A DNA stretch of 64,000 nucleotides, taken from contig NZ_KQ948145.1 of the NCBI RefSeq assembly GCF_001513955.1, positions 958,212-1,022,211 of the forward strand, read 5' to 3'. The translations under genes were made by a program, and so were the position numbers. The stretch comes from Streptomyces pseudovenezuelae. Its GTDB lineage: Bacteria; Actinomycetota; Actinomycetes; Streptomycetales; Streptomycetaceae. Below the pieces are notes generated by a model. That model saw nothing but the letters and a program-made list of their open reading frames with translations. It searched no databases and had not been told where the DNA came from. Positions 26,156 through 35,351 of this stretch are shown piece after piece (position 1 is the stretch's first letter; every line of letters starts with the position of its first letter).

Positions 26156-27442
26156 TCAGGCAGCGTTCGAGGAGGCCGTCGAGGAGGGTGTCGAGGGCGC
26201 CTTGAGGAAGGTCTTCCAGCCGCCCGCCGGCTCCTGGCCGACGTCGAGCGTGCGGAGCTCGGCGAGCACCTCGGGCTTCTGCACGTCCATCCAGTCGACG
26301 AACTGCCGGAAGGAGACCATGCGGACGTCCGCGCCCTTCTCCTTCTCCCGCGCGATGTGCTTGAAGGCCTGCTCGACGGCGTCCATGTAGATGCCGCCGT
26401 TCCAGTGCTCGAAGTGGTTGCCGACGAAGAAGGGGGCGCGGTTGGTCTCGTAGGCCCGCTGGAAGCCGGCGATGTAGGCGCCGGCGGACTGCTCGCGCCA
26501 GGCCGGGTAGTTGTGGGCGGGCGCGTTGGTCGAGTTGATCGACTGGTTGGCGAGCATGTTGTAGTCCATGGACAGGACCTCGAAGCCGCGGCCGGGGAAC
26601 GGTATCGCCTGCAGCGGCAGGTCCCATATGCCGTTCTTCTTCTCGGGCCAGACCTGGCGGCCGCCGGGCGAGGAGGCGTCGTAGCGCCAGCCGAGCTCGC
26701 GGGCGGTGGGCAGCAGGTTGTTCTGGCCGAGCAGGCAGGGGGTGCGGCCGCCGACGAGTTCCTTGTCGTAGTCGAAGGGCAGCGCGGGCAGGTCGGTCCA
26801 GCCGGTGTTGGTGCGCCACTCCTTGACGAACGACTTCGCCTGCTCGATCTCGCTCTTCCACTGCTGGGGCGTCCAGTTGCCTACGGTGCCGTAGCCGGAG
26901 CAGAAGTGGCCGTTGAAGTGGGTGCCGATCTCGTGCCCCTCGAGCCAGGCCCGGCGGACGTTGGTGAGGGTCGCCCTGACGTGCTCGTCGGTGAGGTAGC
27001 CGATGTCGGAGGCGCCTCGGGGGTTGTTCGGGGGGTCGTAGAGCCGCTTCTTCGACTCGGGCAGCAGATACAGCCCGGACAGGAAGAAGGTCATGTGCGC
27101 GTCGTGCTTCCTGGCGAGGTCGAGGAAGCGCGGGAAGAGGCCGTTGCCGACCTCGCCGGCGCCGTCCCAGGAGAAGATCACGAACTGCGGCGGGGTCTGG
27201 CCGGGCTCCAACGGCACCGGCTTGCCGGGCTGGTGGGGCTGCTTGCCGGTGAAGGAGGTGGAGCCGTCACCGATGGGGCGGGCGGTGGGCGGCTTCTTGC
27301 TGGGCGAGGCCCCTGCGCTGTGGGTCACCCCGCCCGACCCGTTCCCGTCCGAGCCGGTGAGGGTGCCGCACCCCGAGAGACCTACGGCGGCCGCGGCGCC
27401 CGCACCGAGACCTATTGCTCCCCTTCGGCTGACAGCGCGCAT
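26156..27442 (-). CDS. Polysaccharide deacetylase-like lipoprotein
   Basis: A 428-residue exported protein. The N-terminus has a twin-Arg motif (SRRGAIG) and lipobox GLSGC (Cys25), suggesting Tat export as a lipoprotein. The body resembles a NodB-type deacetylase: FVIFSWDGAGE where motif 1 should be, and EIGTHFNGH where the metal-binding His-x3-His lies. Motif 1 is degenerate (TFDDG is expected), so catalysis is uncertain. ATG 27442 is preferred because GGGGAA lies just upstream; an in-frame GTG at 27460 lacks this. The substrate may be cell-wall sugar. Confidence 0.78.
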   Translation of the reverse strand: MRAVSRRGAIGLGAGAAAAVGLSGCGTLTGSDGNGSGGVTHSAGASPSKKPPTARPIGDGSTSFTGKQPHQPGKPVPLEPGQTPPQFVIFSWDGAGEVGNGLFPRFLDLARKHDAHMTFFLSGLYLLPESKKRLYDPPNNPRGASDIGYLTDEHVRATLTNVRRAWLEGHEIGTHFNGHFCSGYGTVGNWTPQQWKSEIEQAKSFVKEWRTNTGWTDLPALPFDYDKELVGGRTPCLLGQNNLLPTARELGWRYDASSPGGRQVWPEKKNGIWDLPLQAIPFPGRGFEVLSMDYNMLANQSINSTNAPAHNYPAWREQSAGAYIAGFQRAYETNRAPFFVGNHFEHWNGGIYMDAVEQAFKHIAREKEKGADVRMVSFRQFVDWMDVQKPEVLAELRTLDVGQEPAGGWKTFLKAPSTPSSTASSNAA

Positions 27443-27548
27443 GTTTCCCCGATTCGTCACGTTCTTGGGTGGTCACCCAGTCAGAGGAGACGAGGAGGGG
27501 GAAGGTTCCGGCACTTGTTCCGGATTCGGTAACAGAGACGCGCCCGAA

Positions 27549-27575
27549 GGGGCGCGGGGAACTGCGCGACCAGCC
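27549..27575 (+). repeat. Dispersed 27-bp intergenic element, copy 2
   Basis: Begins GGGGCGCGGGGAACTGCGCG and ends ACCAGCC. It is identical over 27 bp to 54980-55006 and differs by one base from the motif inside the 102-bp array at 9151-9558. It lies in the gap downstream of the histidine phosphatase. I recognise this as a recurrent Streptomyces intergenic motif; its role is unknown. The self-complementary CGCG cores could form a weak hairpin. Confidence 0.85.
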
Positions 27576-27623
27576 ACGACGGGCCCGCAGCTCCCCACGG
27601 CCTTGCTCGGTTCCCGCGGAGCG

Positions 27624-28313
27624 CTACGCCCCGAACGCCTTGCTCTTGCCCTTCGCGGGCTTGGCACCGGCCCGGAGATGGACCGGCACGAGATCGATGG
27701 CGGGCTCGGAGTACCCCACGGACACGATCCGGTCGCCCTGGTACGTGAAGGACGTCAGAGAGGCGAGCGTGCACTGCCGCTTGCGCGGGTCGTGCCACAG
27801 CCGCCGCTTCTCGACCCACGACCGCACGATCCAGATCGGCAGCTGGTGGCTGACGAGCACGGCCTCGTGCCCCCGCGCCCGGTCCCGGGCCGCGTCCAGC
27901 GCGCCCTTCATCCGGACGACCTGGTCGACGTAGGGCTCGCCCCACGACGGCTTGAAGGGGTTGACGAGGTGCTTCCAGTTGTCGGGGTTCTTCAGCGCGC
28001 CGTCGCCCACGCCGAAGGTCTTGCCCTGGAAGACGTTCTCGGCCTCGATGAGCCGCTCGTCGGTCGCGAGGTCGAGGCCGTGCGCCTTGGCGATCGGCGT
28101 GGCGGTCTCCTGCGCCCGCTCCAGCGGGGAGGCGCAGACGTAGGTGACGTCCCGGGGGGCGAGGTGCTCGGCGACCCGGTCGGCCATCTGCCGTCCGAGC
28201 TCGGAGAGGTGGTAGCCGGCGAGACGGCCGTAGAGGACCCCGTCGGGGTTGGCGACCTCGCCGTGCCGCATGAGGTGGACGACGGTGATGTCGCTGTTGG
28301 TCGGGGTGCTCAT
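27624..28313 (-). CDS. Histidine phosphatase (phosphoglycerate mutase-like)
   Basis: A 229-residue branch-1 histidine phosphatase. The phosphoacceptor motif is LMRHGE near residue 15, and the second His is in [10 protein letters not shown]. The C-terminus is a basic Lys/Ala tail ([12 protein letters not shown]). Substrate unknown; such proteins dephosphorylate small metabolites. Its ATG overlaps the hemL stop by ATGA, so it is translationally coupled to hemL. Confidence 0.88.
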   Translation of the reverse strand: MSTPTNSDITVVHLMRHGEVANPDGVLYGRLAGYHLSELGRQMADRVAEHLAPRDVTYVCASPLERAQETATPIAKAHGLDLATDERLIEAENVFQGKTFGVGDGALKNPDNWKHLVNPFKPSWGEPYVDQVVRMKGALDAARDRARGHEAVLVSHQLPIWIVRSWVEKRRLWHDPRKRQCTLASLTSFTYQGDRIVSVGYSEPAIDLVPVHLRAGAKPAKGKSKAFGA

Positions 28314-29629
28314 GCTGCCGTGGCCTCCGCCGCCGCTCGGGCCGCCGCCGGAAGGGCGTCGGCGATCCGCTGAACCGCCTGCTCGTCGTGGGCCGTGGAG
28401 ACGAACCACGACTCGAAGGAGGACGGCGGCAGGTAGACGCCGTTCTCCAGAAGGGAGTGGAAGAAGGCGGTGTAGCGGAAGGACTCCTGCGCCTTGGCGT
28501 CCTCGTAGTCGCGCACCGGCCGGTCGGTGAAGAACACCGAGAACATGTTGGAGGCGCTCTGCACGGTGTGCGCGACGCCCTCCTTGCCGAGCGCCTCGGA
28601 GACCAGCGACTGGATCTGCTCGGAGACGGCGTCGACCTTGACGTAGGCCGCGTCGTCGAGCAGCCGCAGCTGGGCCAGTCCGGCGGCGGTGGCGACCGGG
28701 TTACCGGAGAGGGTGCCGGCCTGGTAGACGGGCCCGGCGGGGGCGAGGTGGGCCATGACGTCCGCGCGGCCACCGAAGGCGGCGGCGGGGAACCCGCCCC
28801 CCATGACCTTCCCGAAGGTCAGGAGATCGGCCTTGACCCCGTCGATCCCGTACCAGCCGCTCCGGCTGGTACGGAACCCGGTCATGACCTCGTCGGAGAT
28901 GTAGAGGGCGCCGTTCTGCGCGCAGGCGTCCTTCAGCCCCTGGTTGAACCCGGGCAGGGGCGGCACGACGCCCATGTTCCCGGGCGAGGCCTCGGTGATG
29001 ACGCAGGCGATCTCTCCGGGGTGCCGGTGGAAGGCCTCGTGGACGGCTTCGAGATCGTTGTACGGCAGCACGATCGTGTCGCCGGCCTGGGCACCGGTGA
29101 CGCCGGGGGTGTCGGGCAGCGCGAAGGTGGCCACTCCGCTGCCGGCCGCGGCGAGCAGGGAGTCGACGTGACCGTGGTAACACCCGGCGAACTTGATGAC
29201 CTTGGTGCGCCGGGTGAAGCCGCGGGCGAGCCGGATGGCGGACATGGTGGCCTCGGTCCCGCTGGAGACGAGCCGCACCTGGTCGACCGGCTCGACCCGG
29301 GCGACGATCTCCTCGGCGAGCGCGACCTCGCCCTCGCCGGGGGTGCCGAAGGAGGTGCCTTTCGACACCGCCTCCTGGACGGCGGCGATCACCTCGGGGT
29401 GGGAGTGCCCGAGGATCATGGGTCCCCAGGAGCAGACGAGGTCGACGTACTCGCGACCGTCGGCGTCGGTCAGGTAGGGCCCGGTGCCGGACACCATGAA
29501 GCGGGGGGTGCCGCCCACCGCACGGAAGGCGCGGACCGGGGAGTTCACGCCGCCGGGCGTGACGGCGGACGCGCGGTCGAACAGGGCCTGCGAGACAGGC
29601 GCATCGTACGAATAGGGCAATTCACTCAT
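28310..29629 (-). CDS. hemL: Glutamate-1-semialdehyde 2,1-aminomutase HemL
   Basis: PLP enzyme of 439 residues that converts glutamate-1-semialdehyde to 5-aminolevulinate, the C5-route entry to haem. The PLP lysine is Lys274 in [11 protein letters not shown], and Asp246 in [10 protein letters not shown] contacts the PLP nitrogen. [13 protein letters not shown] and [15 protein letters not shown] are further class-III signatures. ATG 29629 begins the conserved [11 protein letters not shown]. Haem supply next to the cytochrome c maturation genes on the same strand is a sensible pairing, though a 180-nt gap with the dispersed repeat lies between. Confidence 0.96.
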   Translation of the reverse strand: MSELPYSYDAPVSQALFDRASAVTPGGVNSPVRAFRAVGGTPRFMVSGTGPYLTDADGREYVDLVCSWGPMILGHSHPEVIAAVQEAVSKGTSFGTPGEGEVALAEEIVARVEPVDQVRLVSSGTEATMSAIRLARGFTRRTKVIKFAGCYHGHVDSLLAAAGSGVATFALPDTPGVTGAQAGDTIVLPYNDLEAVHEAFHRHPGEIACVITEASPGNMGVVPPLPGFNQGLKDACAQNGALYISDEVMTGFRTSRSGWYGIDGVKADLLTFGKVMGGGFPAAAFGGRADVMAHLAPAGPVYQAGTLSGNPVATAAGLAQLRLLDDAAYVKVDAVSEQIQSLVSEALGKEGVAHTVQSASNMFSVFFTDRPVRDYEDAKAQESFRYTAFFHSLLENGVYLPPSSFESWFVSTAHDEQAVQRIADALPAAARAAAEATAA

Positions 29630-30148
29630 ATCCTGCGACTTCTCCGACCTTCTCCGGTTTGTTCGGCTTTCTCGGATCCCGTTGCCGGTGACTACCTCAG
29701 GGTAGGCCAGCCCTCGAAACCTCCCGGCGCCCCGCGATCTGCGAAACTGAATGCAGATACACACAGCTCACGGAGACGATGGCACGGAGCCGGTTGTTCA
29801 GGGGCTGCGAAGATCCTGCGGACAGGTGTTTCAGCGCACGTTTCGGCGGGCGGCCGTGGGGGAGGTCACTGACACGATGATCGGGTTGCGCGGCGGGGGT
29901 CACGCATCCTAGAAAAGCAGTCGGGTGGAGATATGCATCGCGGTGGCGGACTGGGCGAGGGGACCGACGACCTGGGTCCTCGACGTGCCCGGCGGGGAAG
30001 GCACCGGCGCGAGGCGGAGGAAGCGGCCGAGACACGTCAGGGACGCAGTGCCTCGGGCACCCCGGATGAGTCGGAACGCGACGAGCGACGTATCGAACGT
30101 CGGATCGATCCGTTGAGGGCGGGAAGCAGGAATGGTGGTCGGGTGGGG
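29630..30148. other. 519-bp gap upstream of hemL
   Basis: This region separates divergent hemL from the gene at 30149 and should hold both promoters. An open frame in the rightward frame reaches back to 29933, but its third-position GC is only about 63%, well below the nearly saturated value of real genes here. I therefore treat it as non-coding. No clear palindrome or RNA gene was recognised. Confidence 0.5.
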
Positions 30149-30580
30149 GTGACGTACAAGTACTTCGGCGCGCCCGACGGCGCGACCGCGGCCCGTGTCC
30201 CGATCTCGATGCGCCCCGAGGAACTCGGCGGCGACGAGCTCGGCATGAACGGCATGTTCACCAAGATCAAGCCGGAGACCATGGCGGCCATGGTCCTCAC
30301 CGGCATCGAGGGCGTCCCCCTCCACAAGGTCCCCCCGCTCGAACTGGTCGTCCTGCACCCCGACTACGCGGTGGTCAAGCTCCCCATGACGGTCGTGGAC
30401 CCCCTGCGCGGCATAGGCGAGGAAGCGGTCGGCGCGGCGGCGTTCATCTGGTCGACGGTCCCCGACCGGGGCGGCCCCCGGGACGCGTTCAACGTGTACC
30501 AACTGCTGCACGAGTGGCAGGACTTCAGCCACCGTCTTCATGAGGCGGGGCATCAGCCGTACTGCCTGGTGTGGCCCTGA
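30149..30580 (+). CDS. Conserved hypothetical protein
   Basis: A 143-residue protein starting VTYKYFGAPDGATAARVPISMRPEELGG. It is soluble, with no signal peptide or membrane helix. It has an even alpha/beta composition and a Trp/His-rich end (HEWQDFSHRLHEAGHQPYCLVWP). I do not recognise a family with a known function. Codon bias becomes strongly GC3-rich from about 30149, which supports the GTG start there. A start up to 72 codons upstream (29933) remains possible. It converges on the GH1 gene through a strong terminator. Confidence 0.72.
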   Translation: MTYKYFGAPDGATAARVPISMRPEELGGDELGMNGMFTKIKPETMAAMVLTGIEGVPLHKVPPLELVVLHPDYAVVKLPMTVVDPLRGIGEEAVGAAAFIWSTVPDRGGPRDAFNVYQLLHEWQDFSHRLHEAGHQPYCLVWP

Positions 30581-30592
30581 CCTGACGGTTTC

Positions 30593-30630
30593 ACGAGGCG
30601 GGCGGGGGCAGCTGCCCCCGCCCGCCTCGT
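30593..30630. terminator. Bidirectional terminator, 38-bp perfect palindrome
   Basis: Left arm 30593-30611 begins ACGAGGCGGGCGGGGG; right arm 30612-30630 is its exact complement ending CCCGCCTCGT. All 19 base pairs match with no central unpaired bases. It fills the gap between two convergent genes ending at 30580 and 30644. The stem is extremely GC-rich and only weak T tracts follow, which is usual for Streptomyces terminators. Confidence 0.9.
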
Positions 30631-30643
30631 TCCGTTCCCTCGC

Positions 30644-32002
30644 TCAGGCCGCCTTGCGGCCCCTTTCCCGGTGCGCCCGGATGACGTCCGCGTACCGGTG
30701 TCCCGTGCCCTTGATCGTCCGTCGCTGGGTCTCGTAGTCGACGTGGACGAGGCCGAAGCGCTTGTCGTAGCCGTAGGCCCATTCGAAGTTGTCCAGCAGG
30801 GACCAGGCGAAGTAGCCGGCCAGCGGGGCGCCCTTGCGGGCGGCGGACGCGCAGGCGGCCAGGTGGTCGAGCAGGTACTGCTGGCGTTCGGGGTCGTCGA
30901 CCGTCCCGTCGGGGCGTACGACGTCGGGGTAGGCGGAGCCGTTCTCGGTGACGTAGAGCTTGCGGGCGCCGTACTCGTCGGTGAGGCGGAGCAGCAGGGT
31001 CTCGATGCCGTTCGCGTCGATCTCCCAGTCCATGCCGGTGCGCGGGACGCCGGGGCGGGGGATCTGGCGGGCCCGGGGCGCCGGACCGGTGGGGTCGTCG
31101 GCCACGGTGAGCGGCATGTAGTAGTTGAGTCCGAGCCAGTCCAGGGGGGCGGCGATCGTCGCCAGGTCGCCGGCCCGTTCGGGGAGTTCGACCCCGTAGA
31201 CCTCGCGCATGTCCGCCGGGAAACCGCGGCCGTGGACCGGGTCGAGCCACCAGCGGTTGGTGTGGCCGTCCATGCGGCGGGCGGCGGCGAGGTCCTCCGG
31301 GCTGTCGGTGGCCGCGTGGACCGTGGAGAGGTTGGTGACGAGGCCGACCTGGGCGGACGGGGACGCGGCGCGGATCGCCTGGGCGGCGAGGCCGTGGCCG
31401 AGGAGCAGGTGGTAGGAGGCCCGGACGGCGGCCGTGAGGTCCCTCAGGCCGGGGGCCATCGTGCCTTCCAGGTGGCCGATCCAGGCCGAGCACAGGGGTT
31501 CGTTGAGCGTGGTCCAGTGCCGCACCCTGTCCCCCAGGCGCCCGGCCACGACCTCGGCGTACGCCGCGAAGTGCTCGGCGGTCTCGCGCGCGGGCCAGCC
31601 GCCGCGGTCCTGGAGCACCTGGGGCAGGTCCCAGTGGTAGAGGGTCACGGACGGGGTGATGCCGGCGGCCAGCAGGGCGTCGATCAACTCGTCGTAGAAG
31701 TCGAGGCCCTTGGGGTTGACCGGGCCGTCGCCCCCGGGCATCACGCGCGGCCAGGCGACGGACAGCCGGTAGGCGTTGGTGCCGAGCCGGCGCATGAGGC
31801 CGATGTCCTCGCGCCAGCGATGGTAGTGGTCGCAGGCGACGTCGCCGGTGTCGCCGCCCGCGACCTTGCCGGGGGTGTGCGAGAAGGTGTCCCAGATCGA
31901 CGGCGAGCGGCCGTCCTCCGCCACGGCTCCCTCGATCTGGTAGGCCGCCGTGGCCGTGCCCCACAGGAAGTCGTGCGGGAGTGCGGCGAGGTCGATGCTC
32001 AC
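30644..32002 (-). CDS. GH1 beta-glucosidase
   Basis: A 452-residue family 1 glycoside hydrolase, cytoplasmic (no signal peptide). The acid/base Glu is in TLNEP and the nucleophile Glu in YVTENGSAY. The N-terminus [15 protein letters not shown] is the family signature. It would split imported beta-linked disaccharides to monosaccharides. The GTG at 32002 is preferred because AAAGGA lies 5 nt upstream. A GTG at 32026 overlapping the permease stop (GTGA) is a real alternative. Last gene of the sugar-uptake operon, comparable to bglC of the ceb cellobiose locus. Confidence 0.93.
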   Translation of the reverse strand: MSIDLAALPHDFLWGTATAAYQIEGAVAEDGRSPSIWDTFSHTPGKVAGGDTGDVACDHYHRWREDIGLMRRLGTNAYRLSVAWPRVMPGGDGPVNPKGLDFYDELIDALLAAGITPSVTLYHWDLPQVLQDRGGWPARETAEHFAAYAEVVAGRLGDRVRHWTTLNEPLCSAWIGHLEGTMAPGLRDLTAAVRASYHLLLGHGLAAQAIRAASPSAQVGLVTNLSTVHAATDSPEDLAAARRMDGHTNRWWLDPVHGRGFPADMREVYGVELPERAGDLATIAAPLDWLGLNYYMPLTVADDPTGPAPRARQIPRPGVPRTGMDWEIDANGIETLLLRLTDEYGARKLYVTENGSAYPDVVRPDGTVDDPERQQYLLDHLAACASAARKGAPLAGYFAWSLLDNFEWAYGYDKRFGLVHVDYETQRRTIKGTGHRYADVIRAHRERGRKAA

Positions 32003-32022
32003 GGAAGTCCTTTCAAGGTCGG

Positions 32023-32883
32023 TCACTTGACGGCGCCCGCCGTCAGCCCGGCGACGAGATAGCGCTGGAGCAGCAGGAACCCGGCGACCACGGGCACGCT
32101 GACGACCAGCGAGGCGGCCATGATCTGGTTCCAGTACACGTTGTTGAGCGTGGAGTAGCCCTGGAGTCCGACGGCGAGGGTGCGGGTGGTGTCGTTGGTC
32201 ATGACGGAGGCGAAGAGCACCTCGCCCCAGGCGGTCATGAAGGCGTAGACCGCGACCGCGACGATCCCGGGGATCGCGGCGGGCACGACGACCCGGAAGA
32301 GCGCGCCGAGCGGCCCGCAGCCGTCGACCAGCGCGGCCTCGTCCAGGTCGCGCGGCACCGAGTCGAAGTACCCGATCAGCATCCAGATGGAGAAGGGCAG
32401 GGAGAAGGTCAGATACGTCAGGATCAGCCCGCCGCGCGAGCCGAACAGGGCGATGCCGGTGGCGTTGCCGATGTTGACGTAGATCAGGAAGAGGGGCAGC
32501 AGGAAGAGGATGCCCGGGAACATCTGTGTGGAGAGCACGGTCACCGTGAAGACCCGCTTGCCGCGGAACTCGTAGCGGCTGACGGCGTACGCGGCGAACA
32601 CCGCGATCACCACCGAGCAGACGGTCGCCGCGCCCGCCACGACCAGCGAGTTCACGAAGTAGCGTGCCAGCGGGATCGTGGACCAGATGTCGATGTACGG
32701 ACGGATCGTCACCTCGCTCGGCAGCCAGTGGAACTCGCCCGTGACGTCCGCGAGCGGCTTCAGCGAGCTGGAGACCATGACGTACACCGGCAGCAGGACG
32801 AAGCCGGTGAGCAGGGTGAGGAAGATCCGCCGGGACCAGAAGAACGAACGCGGCGGTGCCATGGGCGAGTTGGTGCTAGCCAT
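32023..32883 (-). CDS. Carbohydrate ABC transporter permease (MalG type)
   Basis: A 286-residue permease with six membrane helices and the cytoplasmic EAA loop ([23 protein letters not shown]) that docks the ATPase. It pairs with the permease upstream, with an 8-nt overlap. It belongs to the CUT1 family, which imports oligosaccharides. No ATPase gene is in the operon; in Streptomyces, CUT1 systems usually share MsiK encoded elsewhere. Confidence 0.92.
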   Translation of the reverse strand: MASTNSPMAPPRSFFWSRRIFLTLLTGFVLLPVYVMVSSSLKPLADVTGEFHWLPSEVTIRPYIDIWSTIPLARYFVNSLVVAGAATVCSVVIAVFAAYAVSRYEFRGKRVFTVTVLSTQMFPGILFLLPLFLIYVNIGNATGIALFGSRGGLILTYLTFSLPFSIWMLIGYFDSVPRDLDEAALVDGCGPLGALFRVVVPAAIPGIVAVAVYAFMTAWGEVLFASVMTNDTTRTLAVGLQGYSTLNNVYWNQIMAASLVVSVPVVAGFLLLQRYLVAGLTAGAVK

Positions 32884-33877
32884 GGGCCGGCTTCCTTCCC
32901 CGGGAGGTCAGCAGGAGGTAGACGCCCGTCACCACGAGCAGGAACAGCAGCAGGAGTACGGACATGGCGGAGCCGGTGCCGAAGTTCCAGGTGACGAAGG
33001 ACGCCTGGTAGATGTGGACCGAGATGAGGTCCGCGGCCTCCGGGGCCGACTTGCCGAACAGGACGAACGGCGTGTTGAAGTCGTTGAAGGTCCAGAGGAA
33101 GAGGACCAGGAGCAGCACCTGGTTGACGGGGCGCAGGGACGGCAGCGTGATGCGGCGGATCTGCTGCCACATCCCGGCGCCGTCCAGGGCCGCCGCCTCG
33201 TACAGCTCGCCCGGGATGTTCTGCAGGCCGGCCATCACGATGAGGAAGGCGAACGGCCAGCCCTTCCACACAGACACCGTGAGCAGCGCGTAGAAGCTGT
33301 TGTCGCCGATCAGCCAGAAGGACGGCTTGTCGGTGAGGTGGAGCTGGTCGTGCAGGACGTGGTTCACCAGGCCGTTGTCGTGCTGGAACATGAACACCCA
33401 GGTGATGACGGCCGCGTAGACCGGCAGGGCGTACGGGATGAGGAACAGCGCGCGCAGCAGGCCCCGGCCGCGGAAGGTGTCCTGGAGATAGACCGCCGCC
33501 GCCGTGCCGATCAGCCAGCACAGGCCGACCGACAGCAGCGTGAAGGCCACGGTGACGAGGAACGAGTGCAGCAGCGCCTCGCCGACCGGGGCGTCGAAGT
33601 CCACCGACACCTTGTAGTTGTCGAGGCCGGACCAGGGCGCGGTGCCCCAGTCGCGGATGTAGAACTGCGTGAGCTCCTTGAAGCTCATCACGATGCCGAT
33701 GACCATCGGCACCAGGTGGACCAGGAGTTCGAGGAGCAGGGCCGGCAGCAGGAGCAGGTACGGCAGGCCGATGCGGCGGATCCTTCCGGGGCGGCGGCGG
33801 GGATGCGGATGCGCCGCCCCGGAAGGGGTCTCGCCCACGGCCGCCTCGGCGGGCGCGGTGGTGGTCATCGTGCTCAC
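32876..33877 (-). CDS. Carbohydrate ABC transporter permease (MalF type)
   Basis: A 333-residue permease with an N-terminal Pro/Arg-rich cytoplasmic tail, about six helices and the EAA loop IPGELYEAAALDGAGMWQQIRRITLPSL. It forms the channel with the MalG-type partner. A GTG at 33877 overlaps the binding-protein stop (GTGA), giving MSTMTTTAP; the ATG at 33868 is the alternative. Middle gene of the binding protein, permease, permease, GH1 order. Confidence 0.92.
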   Translation of the reverse strand: MSTMTTTAPAEAAVGETPSGAAHPHPRRRPGRIRRIGLPYLLLLPALLLELLVHLVPMVIGIVMSFKELTQFYIRDWGTAPWSGLDNYKVSVDFDAPVGEALLHSFLVTVAFTLLSVGLCWLIGTAAAVYLQDTFRGRGLLRALFLIPYALPVYAAVITWVFMFQHDNGLVNHVLHDQLHLTDKPSFWLIGDNSFYALLTVSVWKGWPFAFLIVMAGLQNIPGELYEAAALDGAGMWQQIRRITLPSLRPVNQVLLLVLFLWTFNDFNTPFVLFGKSAPEAADLISVHIYQASFVTWNFGTGSAMSVLLLLFLLVVTGVYLLLTSRGRKPAHG

Positions 33878-35190
33878 TTCGTCGGCATCTGCTGCTGGGC
33901 CTTCTCCAGCGCCGCCTTGACCGACTCGGTGGTGACCGCGCGTCCGGCGGCCGCGTCGGCGAACAGGTCCTTGACGGCGGTTCCTACGGCCGTCTCGAAC
34001 TGCGACTCGTCGGCGACCTGCGGCAGGGCGGCGGCGCTGGTGGCGAGGGTGTCCTTGAGGACCTTGTTGGCGCCCGAGCTGAACGTGCTGTCCGACTGCA
34101 CGGTCTTCACCGGCGGGATGGAGCTGTAGGCGGTGTTGAGGATCTTCTGCTCGGCGTCGCCGGTCATGAACTTCACGAACTTCTTGGCGCCGTCGATGTT
34201 GTCGGTGTTCTTGAAGACGGCCAGGTTGATGCCCATGACGGCCGAGTTGACCTGGGTGCCGGCGCCCGGGGTGCCGGACTGCACGGGCACGGGTGCGATG
34301 CCGTACTTGTCCTCGCTCATGCCCTGGGACGTGAGGTTGGCGGAGGCGGACTGCCACAGCAGCATGGCCTGGTTGCCCTTGGCGAAGTCGCTGACGGACT
34401 GGTTCTGGGCGTACTCGGCGTCGCCGGTCGGGATGACCTTGTCCTTGGCCATGAGGTCGACGTACTGCTTGACGGCGGCCACCACGTTGTCGTTCGCGAA
34501 GTCGGGCTTGCCGTCGGCGGTGAAGAAGTCGCCGCCGTGCTGCTTGGCGAAGACGAAGACGTGGTGGATGTTCTCCGAGAGGTTCGCGCCCTCCGCGCCG
34601 AGCGCGGACTTGCCCTTGGCCTGGATCTTCTTGCCGTCGGCGACCAGTTCGTCCCAGGTGGCCGGGGGCTTGGTGATGCCGGCGTCGGCGAAGATCTCCT
34701 TGTTGTAGTAGAGGGCGTAGGACATCGAGTAGAGCGGGACCGCGGCCGGGTCCTGGCCCTGGGCGCCGGTGGAGCCGAGCGCGGAGTCGACGAAGCGGTC
34801 CCTGCCGCCGATCGCGGCGAAGTTCTTGGCGTTCCAGGGCAGCAGCGCGCCGGTGGCCTGGAGGGAGGCGCTCCAGGTGTTGCCGATGTTGAGGACGTCG
34901 GGGCCCTGGCCCGAGGTGGTCGCGGTGAGGATGCGGTTGAGCAGGTCGGACCAGGGGACGACCTCGACCTTGACCTTGATGCCGGTCTGCTTCTCGAACT
35001 TGTCGAGCTCGGGCTGGAGGACCTTCTTGTCGACCTCGATGCTGGCGCCCTGGTTGGAGGCCCAGTAGGTCAGGGTCTTCGGCGAGTCGTTGGACCCGCC
35101 GCTCGTCGACGAGCCGCCGCCACAGGCGGTCACGAGAGTCATGAGGGAAACGGTGACCGCTCCGGCGGCCGCGGCTCGGGTTCTGCGCAT
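33874..35190 (-). CDS. Extracellular sugar-binding lipoprotein
   Basis: A 438-residue CUT1 solute-binding protein. The signal peptide ends in lipobox LVTAC (Cys23) followed by a Gly/Ser-rich linker. The body has the type-1 cluster features LTYWASNQG, WDELVADGKKIQAKGKSALG and NQAMLLWQSASANL. It captures an oligosaccharide outside the membrane and feeds the two permeases. The GH1 enzyme suggests a beta-glucoside such as cellobiose; specificity cannot be read from sequence. Confidence 0.92.
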   Translation of the reverse strand: MRRTRAAAAGAVTVSLMTLVTACGGGSSTSGGSNDSPKTLTYWASNQGASIEVDKKVLQPELDKFEKQTGIKVKVEVVPWSDLLNRILTATTSGQGPDVLNIGNTWSASLQATGALLPWNAKNFAAIGGRDRFVDSALGSTGAQGQDPAAVPLYSMSYALYYNKEIFADAGITKPPATWDELVADGKKIQAKGKSALGAEGANLSENIHHVFVFAKQHGGDFFTADGKPDFANDNVVAAVKQYVDLMAKDKVIPTGDAEYAQNQSVSDFAKGNQAMLLWQSASANLTSQGMSEDKYGIAPVPVQSGTPGAGTQVNSAVMGINLAVFKNTDNIDGAKKFVKFMTGDAEQKILNTAYSSIPPVKTVQSDSTFSSGANKVLKDTLATSAAALPQVADESQFETAVGTAVKDLFADAAAGRAVTTESVKAALEKAQQQMPTK

Positions 35191-35255
35191 GGCTCTGGCG
35201 TCCCTTCCAGGGAGAGACCCCTGGGCGCGTTCATTTCCCGAACACCGCCCCGGAG

Positions 35256-35297
35256 TTAATTTATGGCGTGATTTAAGACGCGAAGGAAAGTCGCGTC
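35256..35297. promoter_or_regulatory. AT-rich site and palindrome between sugar operon and ROK gene
   Basis: The 161-nt divergent gap holds an AT-rich, roughly symmetric 21-bp stretch (35256-35276, TTAATTTA at one end and GATTTAA at the other), rare in this GC-rich DNA. A perfect inverted repeat follows: GACGCGA (35277-35283), 7-nt spacer, TCGCGTC (35291-35297). ROK repressors such as NagC and Mlc bind AT-rich symmetric sites, so the first is the better operator candidate. Confidence 0.45.
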
Positions 35298-35351
35298 AAG
35301 AGTCGGCGCGGCGGTATCTTGCAGGTCGAGGCGGCGTCGGAAGGGATCCAC

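Noticed and set aside
29933-30148. N-terminal extension of the gene at 30149
   Set aside because: Third-position GC is only about 63% and no well-spaced ribosome site was seen, unlike the downstream part.
30644-35190. Naming the sugar operon cebEFG-bglC
   Set aside because: The regulator is ROK rather than LacI-type CebR and specificity cannot be read, so the symbols were not applied.
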